A stretch of DNA of 64,000 bases from Aporrectodea caliginosa (taxonomy: Eukaryota > Annelida > Clitellata > Crassiclitellata > Lumbricidae). The stretch is taken from assembly GCA_020284085.1 (NCBI GenBank), contig JACEVL010000130.1:4278576-4342575 (forward strand). The letters run 5' to 3'. The position numbers and the translations under genes are program-made. The notes beneath the pieces are model-generated. The model was not told where the DNA came from. It made no database searches and saw only the letters and a list, made by a program, of their open reading frames with translations. This document shows, piece by piece, positions 42,810 through 52,913 of this stretch (position 1 is its first letter; the number at the start of each line of letters is the position of its first letter).

Positions 42810-43588
42810 CAGGGTGCGGCAAAATAAAGTAATCCCCTGCAGTGTGTTGCAAATTCTGTAGCAACCGCTTAGAATTTTTATATAAAACTTGGTAATAATA
42901 TTGTCTGTTCACATCTACATATAACTTCCAAATGTTATTTAATAATCTTGAAATATGACAAAGTTATGTTAATTCAAACACGACACCCCCACGATTTTAC
43001 ATGGTTAAAAATAGTTACTTTGTAAAGAAACAAGAAAAATAAATGGTACAACTTGAAATATTTTTACAACAAAGCTTTACGAATTGCACTTTCAATTTTA
43101 CATTAAGTGTTCAAAGTGTCCACCATTGGCCTGCACGCATGCCTTCAGCCGTTTGGTAAAGTTCTTGATCGCCTTGTTGATCGGCGCCTGTGGCATATCG
43201 TCCCATATTGACTGCAAAGCGGCTTTCAACTCGACGATTGTCTTTGGCTTCGGCTGGAGTTTGTGATACCTTTCCAGCATGGCTCCCCACACGTGATAGT
43301 CAAGGGGGTTGAGATCTGGGGAATTTGGTGCCCTGTTTTTTGTTTTCATAATAAATGCTACAGTACAACCAATAACGCAACCGTAAAATTTGCACGTTAT
43401 AAAGCGTGGGCTTGTCTCTGTTCAAATAGCATAACTTAGTCAATTGTTGTGATAATATAATGTAAATTGGCAATTGTACGTAGATATGAATGACCAATGG
43501 CCGTGTAAATTTTCTTATAAAAATCCAACTTCGTTCTTGAGATATCAACCAAACACTGCAGGGGATTACTTTATTTTGCCGCACCCTG
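42810..43588 (-). mobile_element. Non-autonomous mariner-like element
   Basis: 779 bp with near-perfect inverted ends: cagggtgcggcaaaataaag at 42810 and its complement ending at 43588, extending about 36 bp (to cccctgcagtgt). TA dinucleotides border both ends (42808-42809, 43589-43590). Coding sequence lies on the minus strand and is deleted between the 5' leader and the last third. Confidence 0.9.
43098..43349 (-). pseudogene. Mariner-like transposase, C-terminal remnant
   Basis: Reads MKTKNRAPNSPDLNPLDYHV, WGAMLERYHKL, IVELKAALQSIWDDMPQ and FTKRLKACVQANGGHFEHL. NSPDLNPLDY carries the third catalytic aspartate. The first two catalytic aspartates and the DNA-binding domain are gone. The join to unrelated sequence lies near 43350. 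It resembles the 5913-6316 relic, yet the terminal repeats differ. Confidence 0.88.
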
Positions 43589-43602
43589 TATAGACACACC
43601 GT

Positions 43603-43825
43603 AAGGCGCGGTGGTGTAGGGGTATTTTCGGTTCCTTGCAGCTGGAGGGTTGTGGGTTCGAATCCACCTCAAGACGCCGCGTAGGGACCCTGGGCAAGTC
43701 CTTCACTCGCAATTGCTCATGCGCTTCGGCGTGAAACTCCGATTCAGTGTCCGCGCTGTAATCGGGAGCGCCTCTGAGTAGAAATCTTGAAGGGGCGCTA
43801 TAACAAGTGCTCATACACACACACA
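43603..43825 (+). mobile_element. tRNA-derived SINE1, copy 1
   Basis: Head ggcgcggtggtgtagggg (box A area), box B gggttcgaatcc near 43654-43665, a body of about 110 bp (gtagggaccctgggcaag, gctcatgcgcttcggcg), and a 3' part gagcgcctctgagtag ... ggggcgctataacaag shared with the LINE 3' end. CA-rich tail. It is inserted about 12 bp from the mariner end. Confidence 0.9.
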
Positions 43826-45840
43826 CTGACCCTCATATATGGCATTTCTTTTTGCTTCTCCGTCATAGTAAGACGGGAATGACCGCTGCCTTGTAACAGT
43901 TTCATAGTTACTTACTTCAGAAAAACATCTGTCGGAGCTAGATTGGATCTAAGTAAACCACGCTTTTGCTTTAACTTATAGAGCGAAAATAACACTTAAA
44001 CGAGGTGTGTAATTATTTTCAACAGTTCTAAACGTTCATGCGACATAATACAGAAATACGGAACCGTTAGCTGCTTAGTTACTATTTCACGACACTGCCA
44101 CATATCAAAGATGATTTGAGTCGCCCGCCTCCTTTCTTCGCCCTTCGGACTGGCACTACACTGCTCTCCTTCCTTCACTTACAGGGCGAATACTTTCAAC
44201 CGTTCGTTTCGGTATACATGTAATACAGCCATAAAATTCAACTCAGTCAGTGCCCGTACTCTGGTATCACAAGTCCAAAGCCTGGATAAAGAAGGAGGGC
44301 GACGAAGTAAAGCCTAGTATCCCTATGATGTTAGACAACTACTGTAATCTGGCAGTGCCAGTCTGAAACCTGGATAAATGAGGAGGGCGACGCTAATCAT
44401 CTTTATAATGACAACGTTTTTAAACAGCAACGAGCCAATGTGCTCCTGATTTATACCCGAGTGACAAAACTATCATCAGAGCATCGAAGGAAAATTCCAA
44501 CGATAATCGAAAACGATACAAAGGAAATTCAGTATAAATAGAAAAATTATCGTCAATTTCCATTGATGTCATAGGACGACGTTTTAAAACGTTTGAGTTG
44601 CAACTTGCTTTGAAAAATACTGATCTTCTACGCTAAAAGTGAGAACTTTACGAATTAGTTTGGTTAATGTATACGGTTCGGTTGACGTCAACGACCCTGA
44701 TCGCCTAAGATATTGCTTAACTCACGATACGTCGAATAGGGCTTGGACACCTTTTATTGTCTTTCAATCGACGCTATATTATTGGAAATTTCGCCCAATC
44801 TGTACTTCAAAGTAATTTCGCTTCTGATTAATAATTATTATGAAGTATGGTTGACGTTAACAGCCCTGGCAGCCAAAAGTTGTCGTTTAGCACTGGATAC
44901 AACCATTGCTATTTATATCGTTATAGACGACTATGCTATTATTTATTGCGTAACGACATCTTCTTGATGCCAAGGCCTTCACCATCGACCGCCTCTGAGG
45001 CAAAGTAATCGGCATCTATACGCAATTGGATTTATTTCCAATGTGAAGAGATTCTACCAGGTTTAACCACATATCTTTAGGCTTTCAGTGGAAAATTCCT
45101 CTGTACAGTTCTCAGCTTCATAGCTTAGGATTAAACGTTTTCAATGAGCAAAGTGTGTCATGAACTCGCGATTGAAGGAAATTGTGAAATATAAATGATA
45201 TTTAAAGATGTCTAAGCAGATCATAACATTATTAGCTGAGGTTAGGTTACTTGCTTTTTAACGACGCTGTTGGGAGAGATGTTAGCGATTGCTTATGTTA
45301 CCAATATTTAAACGACATCTGGCATCAGAGGCCGTTAACTTCGATACAAAATGTCTTGTGCAGTTTTTAGTGTGATTTTGCGCTAACGATTAAACGAAAA
45401 TTTCTAACACAAAACGTCGGCTGAATACTATTTAAAGGTGTTTAATACAATTATTTCAAACATTCTGAAGCTCTGAACCATTACGGTGCTATTCAGCATC
45501 ATCGTATCTTACTTATACAAAATTTTATGTTACTATTATATTTCATAATAACTTGTTGTCATTGTTTATACTAATCATACTTTTGCTAATGTTACCTTTT
45601 CAAAATATGTTAAATAAAATCAGCTCCATATGATTATAAGCATTTGAGTGTATTCGATTGAATTCAAACTCAGATTTTGTGATGTCCATAACGGCGCACG
45701 TGGATACGTGAAAATGTGTTTTTGAAAGTCTGGGATTAATCAAATCGACCATCAGTATCGACGACGACAGATATCGACTACTGTAACAATAGATAGAAGT
45801 TCTTTATACCGTCGACCGAATTAGTAGTAGTCGTTTCGGT
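43826..45840. repeat. Module mosaic, long composite copy
   Basis: Reversed and forward C modules at about 44075-44160 and 44340-44440, a module B relic near 44555-44590, module A at 44748, the composite block 44860-45440 with inverted TGTCGTT units around 44880-44960, and reversed module A at 45431. It ends at gtttcggt next to the piggyBac TTAA. Confidence 0.6.
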
Positions 45841-45844
45841 TTAA

Positions 45845-46826
45845 CCCTCGGTGGCACCCCTTTTTGAAAAACACGTTTCAGTACCACTGGGGGTCAAAAG
45901 GACCCCCACTATTTTAAGCATGTTTTGAGTATAATATTTCCAATGAAACAACTAATGCACAATATCAACATAGTAGATATAGTATCTGAAGTCATAGCAT
46001 CCAAATTATAATATATCATAAGAAGATATAGGTCTGTGGTTCGTATCGATCTTCTTGACAAGGAAGCGTGTTCGAAAATATTCAATTAGTCGTCCTTGCA
46101 TGTATTGCACACGAATGATTTCGCTGCATGATTTCCGCAAACGAACTGCTGACACTTACTGCATCTATAATTCACTTTAGTGTCTTTCACTCTGGGACAC
46201 ACATGACACCTTCCTCTCTTCTTGCTGGCGTCTGGTGCGGGTCTCTCAGCCTCAGGAATTCCCAGCGCAAGTAAGCAACGCTTCATAGACGCCTGTTCAT
46301 AGATCCGAGGATCCGCTCGTCTGGTTAGTATCCATGGCCAACACATCGCAGTAGGCCTACCTGCCTCTAGAAGGAATAGTCCAACACAGTGTCAACGGGT
46401 TCGTGTGCATCAACGCTGTAAAGGTCCGTGACATCATCGTCATGAGCATCTCCAGCTATGTCCATATCTTCATCTGACGGCTGTACATTTTGTACTTCCA
46501 ACTCATCTTCTTCATCACTTGACGGATCTGAACCATCACTCAAGTCAGATACGTCGTTTTCACTGTCTAACCACTCATTAATATGTTTCATCACCGCGCT
46601 ATGCGAATAGGTCGCCATATTTGCACTACTATTTGTTTACGTTCTCTGTCAAACACCAATACTGGTTCCCTGCTTCAAGAATGACGTACTAAATTTAATG
46701 AATCTGTTGCGCAGAAACATAGAATCAATGTCTTAGAAGTTAATACGCATGCATTGCATAGTTGAGGAAATATATACAATAAATATATGTGGGGGTCAAA
46801 AATACCCCCAGGGGTACTTCAGAGGG
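45845..46826 (-). mobile_element. Internally deleted piggyBac-like element
   Basis: Flanked by TTAA (45841-45844, 46827-46830). Ends are ccctcggtggcacccc and ggggtacttcagaggg, with subterminal gggggtcaaaag / ccccc palindromes at both sides (about 45890 and 46792). The element is 982 bp. It sits exactly in the TTAA of a module C (gtTTAAcgacactgtg), which is seen uninterrupted many times in the window. Confidence 0.9.
46086..46618 (-). pseudogene. piggyBac transposase, N- and C-terminal parts only
   Basis: The first part (46618-46367) is an acidic N-terminus: MATYSHSAVMKHINEWLDSE, then DLSDGSDPSSDEEDELEV and a stop at LDYSF. The second part (46346-46086) reads RCHVCPRVKDTKVNYRCSKC and QFVCGNHAAKSFVCNTC, the C-terminal cysteine-rich zinc domain of piggyBac transposases. 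The whole DDD catalytic centre between them is deleted, with the junction near 46347-46375. It is inactive but could be mobilised in trans. Confidence 0.88.
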
Positions 46827-46830
46827 TTAA

Positions 46831-47588
46831 CGACACTGTGTGATTACAAAGATCATTAGCGTCGCCCTCCACCTTCATCCAGGCTTGAGACTGGCACTGA
46901 CAGAGTACGAACTGTTACAGTGGCGGAGTTAAAATTAGACGACAGAAATCTTATATACCGGTGACTGAGAGCGACGTCTGATGGCAGAATCACTAACAAT
47001 TGGAGAAATTTTGAACATATAGCGTCGTTGCTAAGCTATTTAAAGGTGTCCAATCCAATGATTTTTTCAAACTTTCTGATGCTGTGGACCTGTGTTTAAT
47101 TTACCAGCCTTACCTCGTACCAACGCATTTCAACATCAGATTGCATTACATAGATAATTTGTTATATTAAAATTTGATTTCATAATAATTTATTGTTACA
47201 GTTTATAACACGTATGCTTTTGTTGCTGTTGCATGTTTTATACTCTTTATTATGCGACTTAATAGCGAAAGGTCCAGTTATTTATGGGATATATTATATA
47301 GTTTGTTAGTTATTTCAACGCGAATACCATTAGTGGTTGCTTGATGACGGCGCCGTGCCATAACAGCGATGATTGGCGTCGCCCTCCTCCTTCATCGAGG
47401 ATTGGGACTGGCACGATCAGAGTGCTCTCCGGTGCAGATTTGACCATTGTTTTAGTTTTCAATGCTGACCATACAATTAGTTACAAGTTATTCTTAGGTA
47501 TCACCTTGAATAACGTCATCGAGACCCGGCGAGATTACCATCTGCCACATTTGATTCAAAGGCCGGGTTTAAGACTTTTTGTGACAGG
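46831..47588. repeat. Module mosaic
   Basis: Right side of the split module C (cgacactgtgtgattac, gcgtcgccctccacc), reversed module A at 47041, 'ctgatgctgtggacctg', another reversed module C at 47330-47420. The 103-codon frame 47341-47652 crosses into the next element and is spurious. Confidence 0.55.
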
Positions 47589-47957
47589 GACCCTTTCTTT
47601 TTATCCATCTAGTTTAACTTGCGGGAATCTTGATTGCATCTTGATTGATTGAGCCACAGGCTAAATAGTCAAATCTTGCGACGACTAGTTCGATCACTTA
47701 CAATCATTCAATCGTCGTGAAACTTGGCAGACAGACTCGCCCGCGCACACACTTCATTCTATAAAAATTTCAGCTCCCCAAAAGAGGCTAGCTTATAGAA
47801 TCGGGGAATCCCCTTTTCCGAAACGCACCGTTGTGATTGGCCAGCGTTGTGATTGGCTGCAACAATAATGGGTGCGCTGCCTCGTTAAGCGTGCTATGTT
47901 GTAAAATGAACGCGGACTATTTTCAGAGTACACGTTATAGGATACTAGATGGATATA
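47589..47957. mobile_element. Terminal-inverted element, tandem copy 1
   Basis: Begins tttatccatctagtttaac and ends ggatactagatggatatag, so tatccatctagt is inverted at the ends. The interior includes 'cgtgaaacttggcagacag', 'ttcagctccccaaaag' and a double attggcc/attggct (CCAAT) tract. About 365 bp. No coding frame. Confidence 0.7.
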
Positions 47958-47985
47958 GTAAAAAACTTTGTTTTTACTATTGGTT

Positions 47986-48402
47986 CTTTTTATTTATCCA
48001 TCTAGTTTAACTTGCGGGAATCTTGCTTGCTTGCTTGCTTGCAATCTTGCTTGCTTGCTTGATTGTTTGCATCTTGATTGATTGAGCCACAGGCTAAATA
48101 GTCAAATCTTGCGACGACTAGTTCGATCACTTACAATCATTCAATCGTCGTGAAACTTGGCAGACAGACTCGCCTTCGCACACACTTCATTCTATCAAAA
48201 TTTCAGCTCCCCAAAAAAAGGCTAGCTTATAGAATCGGGGACTCAACTTTTCGAATCGGGGAATCCCCTTTTCCGAAACGCACCGTTGTGATTGGCCAGG
48301 GTTGTGATTGGCCGCAGTCGTAAAATGAACGCGGACTATATATTTGTAGAGGTAACTGCTTCATAAGACGCATTATAGGATACTAGATGGATATAGTAAA
48401 AA
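47986..48402. mobile_element. Terminal-inverted element, tandem copy 2
   Basis: A second copy in the same orientation, about 415 bp, with a GCTT tetranucleotide expansion at 48023-48060 and an inserted 'gactcaacttttcgaatcgg'. The ends match copy 1. The two are separated by about 28 bp ending in tttgtttttac-type sequence. Confidence 0.7.
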
Positions 48403-49867
48403 AACTTTGTTTTTACGGGCTGTATTTTATTCTAGGCATAGATCGCGGACCCAAATATTTAGGAAGCAAAATTATTTACTTAAAATTTAAGCAAAATAAC
48501 AGGCAGTCTATTTCCACAACACAAACAAATGAGACGCTGCGGTCTATCAAAATTTAAGACACATTATGTTTTGACAGTCATAAATGGTGTCTTTGGGACG
48601 CTATGAATTCATTTTCACTGCACTGTATATGTTTTAAATTGTCGTCAACGGTCTTTGATGTCATATGACGACGTTAAACCTTGGAGTGGATTAATAAATT
48701 GTTTATTTATTTATTGATTTGAAAACCGCGTTTAAATAGAACACCGGTATCCAGCTTTAACGCAATGCTATACGTAGACATCTTTAAAAAGTGTCGTGTA
48801 ATTATTTTATACTACCTAGCAATTTGAGGAAAGCTCTAGTGTAGGCAGTGAGAATTATCCAGTTAAACACTGGCTACTACTACGATCCGTTTAGACACCT
48901 TTTAATAGGTTTCGAACGAAGTTATATATTCGACATTTCGTTTAATAGGTAATTATAGTCAATTCAATCAGGCACAGTAATAATATCTAATCATAATGTA
49001 AAAATTAACAGTTCTACCCAACTACTCAACTACTGCTCGTAGTGCCAGTCCAAAGCCTGAAAAAGGACGACGAAGCCAAAAGATGTCATTTGACAAGGGG
49101 AACTAATATCAACTGCTCTGTCAGTAAAAGAATTATAAAAAATGTAATGCAAACAAAATAGTAATAATTATAATTTTGCAGCAGCCGACGCTTCAAATAT
49201 GCTGTACCTCGTAATGAATTCGAAATTATGTTCGAGGGTCGCTTGATGAACCTACTCCTGATATACAGAAAACGAGATGAGAATGGATTTAATCTGTGCG
49301 GGTCCAAAACAAACAACATTTTAACATTGAACATCAATTCCAGACACTGTAAGTATACGATCAGTCACTGGACACTACATACGTTGACTGTGAAATAGCG
49401 TGTTAATACGCACAATTTTGCTTATAGCCTTAATTATTGTAACTAAGTAGTAACTAAAATTAACTAAAATAAAAATCCATTAACTATAACTGTAACTATA
49501 ACCAAAATAAAATCTGTAAGGAGAATCACATTGGCATGGACGTGTTGCCGCGGAGATTAGATTTAAAAATAATTTATTGTAACTGTTTATTATAAATAAG
49601 CTTAAAATGTTGCTACTGTTGCAAGGTTCAAACTGTTTATTATGTATCAACACCGTGTCAGACTATTATTCTTTATGTTTTACATTGTAAACAGTTTAAT
49701 AATTTATTTAACTACAATGAAGATTGTGGTTCTCGTTATCAATCCGCGGCCCAGTGACCAATCAATCGCCGACCAACACTAGACTAAGGACCACAGCTTG
49801 AGTTACACTGGTCTAATCAAATCGTAATATTATCAGTAGCCTCAAGTGTTTAACCCATTTTGTAGTC
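48403..49867. repeat. Module mosaic with module B hairpin
   Basis: Module B at 48641-48672 (GTCGTC, 20-nt loop, GACGAC) followed by GTTAAACC, the 'acgtagacatctttaaa' block near 48770, module A at 48893 with gttatatattcg after it, a C relic at 49030-49090, AT-rich sequence with repeated taactataac words at 49440-49510, and the 'gaccaatcaatcgccgacc' block at 49757. Confidence 0.55.
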
Positions 49868-50093
49868 CTTCTCTCCGCCACTCTGACCATAATGACGCTT
49901 ATCAAGAGTGAGTCTCCTCTTGGGATATGACCAATCATTTTTCTCTTTCGCAACCTTAACGTAGCTATCATAGATCGTTCTTTCCCAGCCCTTTAAAACA
50001 CCTCCACATTTTGTTATTCCTTCCATCCAACAACTTTTTCCATCCTATGCAAAATCCACATTTCGAATGTTTCCAATCTTTTGATGTCCTCAA
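49868..50093 (-). mobile_element. LINE C-terminal fragment split by another LINE
   Basis: The sequence parallels 1115-1330 on the minus strand (atatgaccaatcatttttctc, tagctatcatagatcgttc, caactttttccatcc). Its continuation (cccacgagattacgg) is found on the other side of the 50094-51725 LINE at about 51721. Confidence 0.65.
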
Positions 50094-51725
50094 TTATTAT
50101 TATTATTATTAAATAAATTTGTAACGCGCGCAAGGTCACACCGAAATGTGAATCTGAGGCGCGGATAGTCAGCCGCCAGGTGAAGATGCACTTAGATTTC
50201 TAAATCCTTGAAAGCCAAGGAGAAATAGTGAGTTTTGAGTCGCTTTTTGAAGGAAGGAAGTGAAGTTGAGCTACGAAGAGAAAGTGGTAGTCGATTCCAT
50301 TCCCTTGGAGCAGAGGCGTGGAATGCACGAGAGCCCATAACTGTTCTGCATCGTGGCTCAGCTAGAAGACCCGTACTTGATGATCGCAGGCAACGAGGAG
50401 GGATGTAAGGAGTTAGTAGTGCATGAATATAGGTAGGTGTGCTGGTACTGAGGGCTTTGTAGGTCAAACAGGCCAATTTAACTTTTATTCTGAATTCAAC
50501 AGGAAGCCAATGCAGCTCGTGGAGTAGGACTGAGGAGCATGTTCGTAGTGGGACACGCATCACTACACGAGCTAAGGAGTTTTGGATTCGTTGCAGCCTT
50601 TTGAGTTCAAGGTTTGAGACACCCACAAAAAGGGAATTAGCATAATCAAGACGAGAGGATACAAGTGAACAGGCTATAGTTTGAGACATATTCTTTGTTA
50701 GAACCGACCTGATGTGCCGTATTGCCCTGATGTGATAGAAACAAGATTTACAAAGGTTTGTTTTGTGTGGTCGGAATGTGAGCTTACTGTCCAGGGTTAC
50801 CCCAAGTGTTTTGACAGTATCTAAAAGAGACACAGCAGTGCCTGCGAGGTCGACACTAGAAAGTGAAGGGAAAGAACGCAGGCGTTGGCCTGAACCGAAC
50901 AGAATTGCCTCAGACTTGTTTGGGTTTATGGCCAAACCATTGAAACAGAACCATGCATACATAGATGAGAGGCACTCTTCAAGTTTTAGTTTACCAGACT
51001 GGTCAGTGTGTGACAGAGCAATATGTAGCTCAGTATCATCCGCGTACTGTTGTAATTGGATTCCAAAGTGCTTAGCTATATGACTGATTGGGGAAGTAAA
51101 GACTGTAAATAATAAAGGACCGAGGACAGATCCTTGTGGTACTCCAGCAGTACAAAGCGTGGGCTCAGACCGAGCGGTACCGATGCCTACCTGCTGACTA
51201 CGGTCACTCAGGTAAGAAGCTAACCAGTTTAAGGCAGTCCCAGAGACACCGAAGCTTTTGGTTAGTGTTAAAAGAAGTAGCTGGTGGTCTACGGTGTCGA
51301 AGGCTGCACTGAGGTCAAGACATACTGAGAGGCAGGCTTTACCATTGTCAACACAGGAGAAGATGTTATCCAGTGTAGAGACAAGAGCAGTTTCAGTGGA
51401 ATAGCCTTCGCGGTAAGCTGACTGATAAGGGCTGAAGTTAGGTGAAGAAGTGATGTGTTTCTTGATACGTGTAAGAAAAAGACGTTCAAGGATCTTGGAA
51501 ATGTTATTGAGGTTAGAGATAGGTCTAAAGTTTGAAAGGTTGCTGGTGTCAAGGTCGGGTTTTTTTAGTAAAGGCGTGACTAGAGCAGATTTAAAGCATG
51601 ACGGAAAACACCCTTCAGCAAAAGACAGGTTGGCCAAGTGGGCAATAAGGTGGGAGAAAACATCAGAACAAGAGACAATAAGTGGTGTAGGTATGAAGGT
51701 ATTGTCAATGCTCATCATAAACCCA
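50094..51725 (-). mobile_element. L2-like LINE with open reverse transcriptase frame
   Basis: Minus-strand element: coding frame 51718-50192, then about 90 bp of 3' UTR ('ccgcgcctcagattcac') and an AAT tail (50094-50111). It lies inside an older YGSETW-type LINE fragment, whose uninterrupted homologue is at 1115-1400. The 5' end is truncated within the reverse transcriptase. Confidence 0.9.
50192..51718 (-). CDS. Non-LTR reverse transcriptase, L2/CR1-like, 508 residues
   Basis: Would synthesise cDNA of LINE RNA. Motifs in order: FRPISNLNNISKILERL at residues 64-80, LDLSAAFDTVDH with catalytic Asp 135, GVPQGSVLGPLLF at 192-204, QQYADDTELHIAL with YADD at 225-228, then TLGVTLDSKLTF, SRLDYANSLFVGV, LHELHWLPVEFRIKVKL and a C-terminal REWNRLPLSLRSS. 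All catalytic residues are visible and there is no stop or frameshift, which suggests a young copy. The N-terminal part, including the endonuclease of this class, is missing; the first Met is simply the first one after truncation. Confidence 0.9.
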   Translation of the reverse strand: MMSIDNTFIPTPLIVSCSDVFSHLIAHLANLSFAEGCFPSCFKSALVTPLLKKPDLDTSNLSNFRPISNLNNISKILERLFLTRIKKHITSSPNFSPYQSAYREGYSTETALVSTLDNIFSCVDNGKACLSVCLDLSAAFDTVDHQLLLLTLTKSFGVSGTALNWLASYLSDRSQQVGIGTARSEPTLCTAGVPQGSVLGPLLFTVFTSPISHIAKHFGIQLQQYADDTELHIALSHTDQSGKLKLEECLSSMYAWFCFNGLAINPNKSEAILFGSGQRLRSFPSLSSVDLAGTAVSLLDTVKTLGVTLDSKLTFRPHKTNLCKSCFYHIRAIRHIRSVLTKNMSQTIACSLVSSRLDYANSLFVGVSNLELKRLQRIQNSLARVVMRVPLRTCSSVLLHELHWLPVEFRIKVKLACLTYKALSTSTPTYIHALLTPYIPPRCLRSSSTGLLAEPRCRTVMGSRAFHASAPREWNRLPLSLRSSTSLPSFKKRLKTHYFSLAFKDLEI

Positions 51726-52377
51726 CGAGATTACGGATTATAGAAATACACCATCTTGTTGTGCATTTGATACCAGTCCCAAGCACACCCTTCTACTCTA
51801 TCAAGGCTTTAGATCGGTGGAATCAGTCCCTAGCCCGGATAAAGGAGGAGGGAGATACATATCATATTCGTTATAACGCAGAGTTATTAAACAGCAACTT
51901 ACTGAGCGGTGTTTACAGAAACTCATAACATAACAGTGAGAGCTGCTCAAAAACTGTTTTCTTTCGACGTCAACGGCCTTCGATGCAATAAATTAAACGC
52001 TAAATAGTGCTGATAATGTCAATGTGCTTAGACACCTTTAAATTGGTGTTTTGTGACTGTACATATAATGGATTTTCTATCGTTCAATTGTTAGGTCATC
52101 ACCAAGACAGAATAGAGATTAAATCGCAGCTAAGTAATCGGTCAATTGCAATAAAATGTTTTCAGTTCGTCCAACGTTTGACGACATCGGCTGTCACGGT
52201 CTTTTTCCTCGACCTTCGTTTTCTTCTTTAGACCAATAAAATGATCAGCTGGGTCCAATGTTTAACATCCTATGGCGGAAAAGTCGTTGATGTCTGCGAA
52301 GATAATTTTCGTATAATTCAGCTTTTTTTTCTTTTTGGAGGATATTTTGATTAGATGGTTTAACGTCATCTTATGAC

Positions 52378-52383
<6 letters not shown>
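51726..52383. repeat. Module mosaic
   Basis: Resumes the split repeat (parallel to 1378-1750): 'ataccagtcccaagcac', 'gataaaggaggagggagata', a cgacgtcaacgg half-hairpin at 51965, module A at 52030. Further right lies AT-rich sequence. Confidence 0.55.

Positions 52384-52437
<54 letters not shown>
52384..52437. repeat. TA dinucleotide microsatellite
   Basis: About 26 TA units. Confidence 0.97.
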
Positions 52438-52438
<1 letters not shown>

Positions 52439-52819
52439 GGTTACTGTATGCATTTCTGAATTGTCCTCAACGGCCTCTCATGTCATAAGGCACCATTACA
52501 CTTTGAAATAGAAACATCATGCTCTGGGCCGAGCGTAACAATTTACGTTTAAATTCTAGCAAATCACGCGAAATGTTGATTGTTCGAAGAGGAAAGATAT
52601 CGTTATTAAGTATGATTATTAGTTATAGTTTAAGGATCTGCTTTGACACCTTTTAATCGTATCTCTCAGACGCTATAATAACTCTGCCACTACGTGTGTT
52701 GGTGCCAGTCCCAACAGGGGAGGATGACGGTGGACGGCGACTCTTATCATCTTTGTTATGACAGTGTCGATAAATTCCAACTAGTTAAAATTTTTGTATG
52801 CCTTTCTGAATTGTTCTCA
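52438..52819. repeat. Module mosaic
   Basis: Degenerate module B at about 52461-52500 (gtcctcaacggcctctcatg ... gcaccattacac), module A at 52650, and a module C relic near 52735-52775. Confidence 0.5.
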
Positions 52820-52912
52820 ACGACGCATTTTGGTTTACAAGAGAATCACATTTATGTGTTGGGCTAACCTAACATGTCATAAAAGTTTTGGTGTGCCATC
52901 TATCCTCGGCTA
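52820..52912. repeat. Dispersed repeat shared with 3350-3452
   Basis: Near-identical to 3350-3452 over about 90 bp, and here joined directly to a LINE fragment. Confidence 0.7.
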
Positions 52913-52913
52913 C

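Noticed and set aside
50763..51083. Plus-strand frames of 96-106 codons at 50763-51928
   Set aside because: Shadows of the minus-strand L2-like reverse transcriptase.
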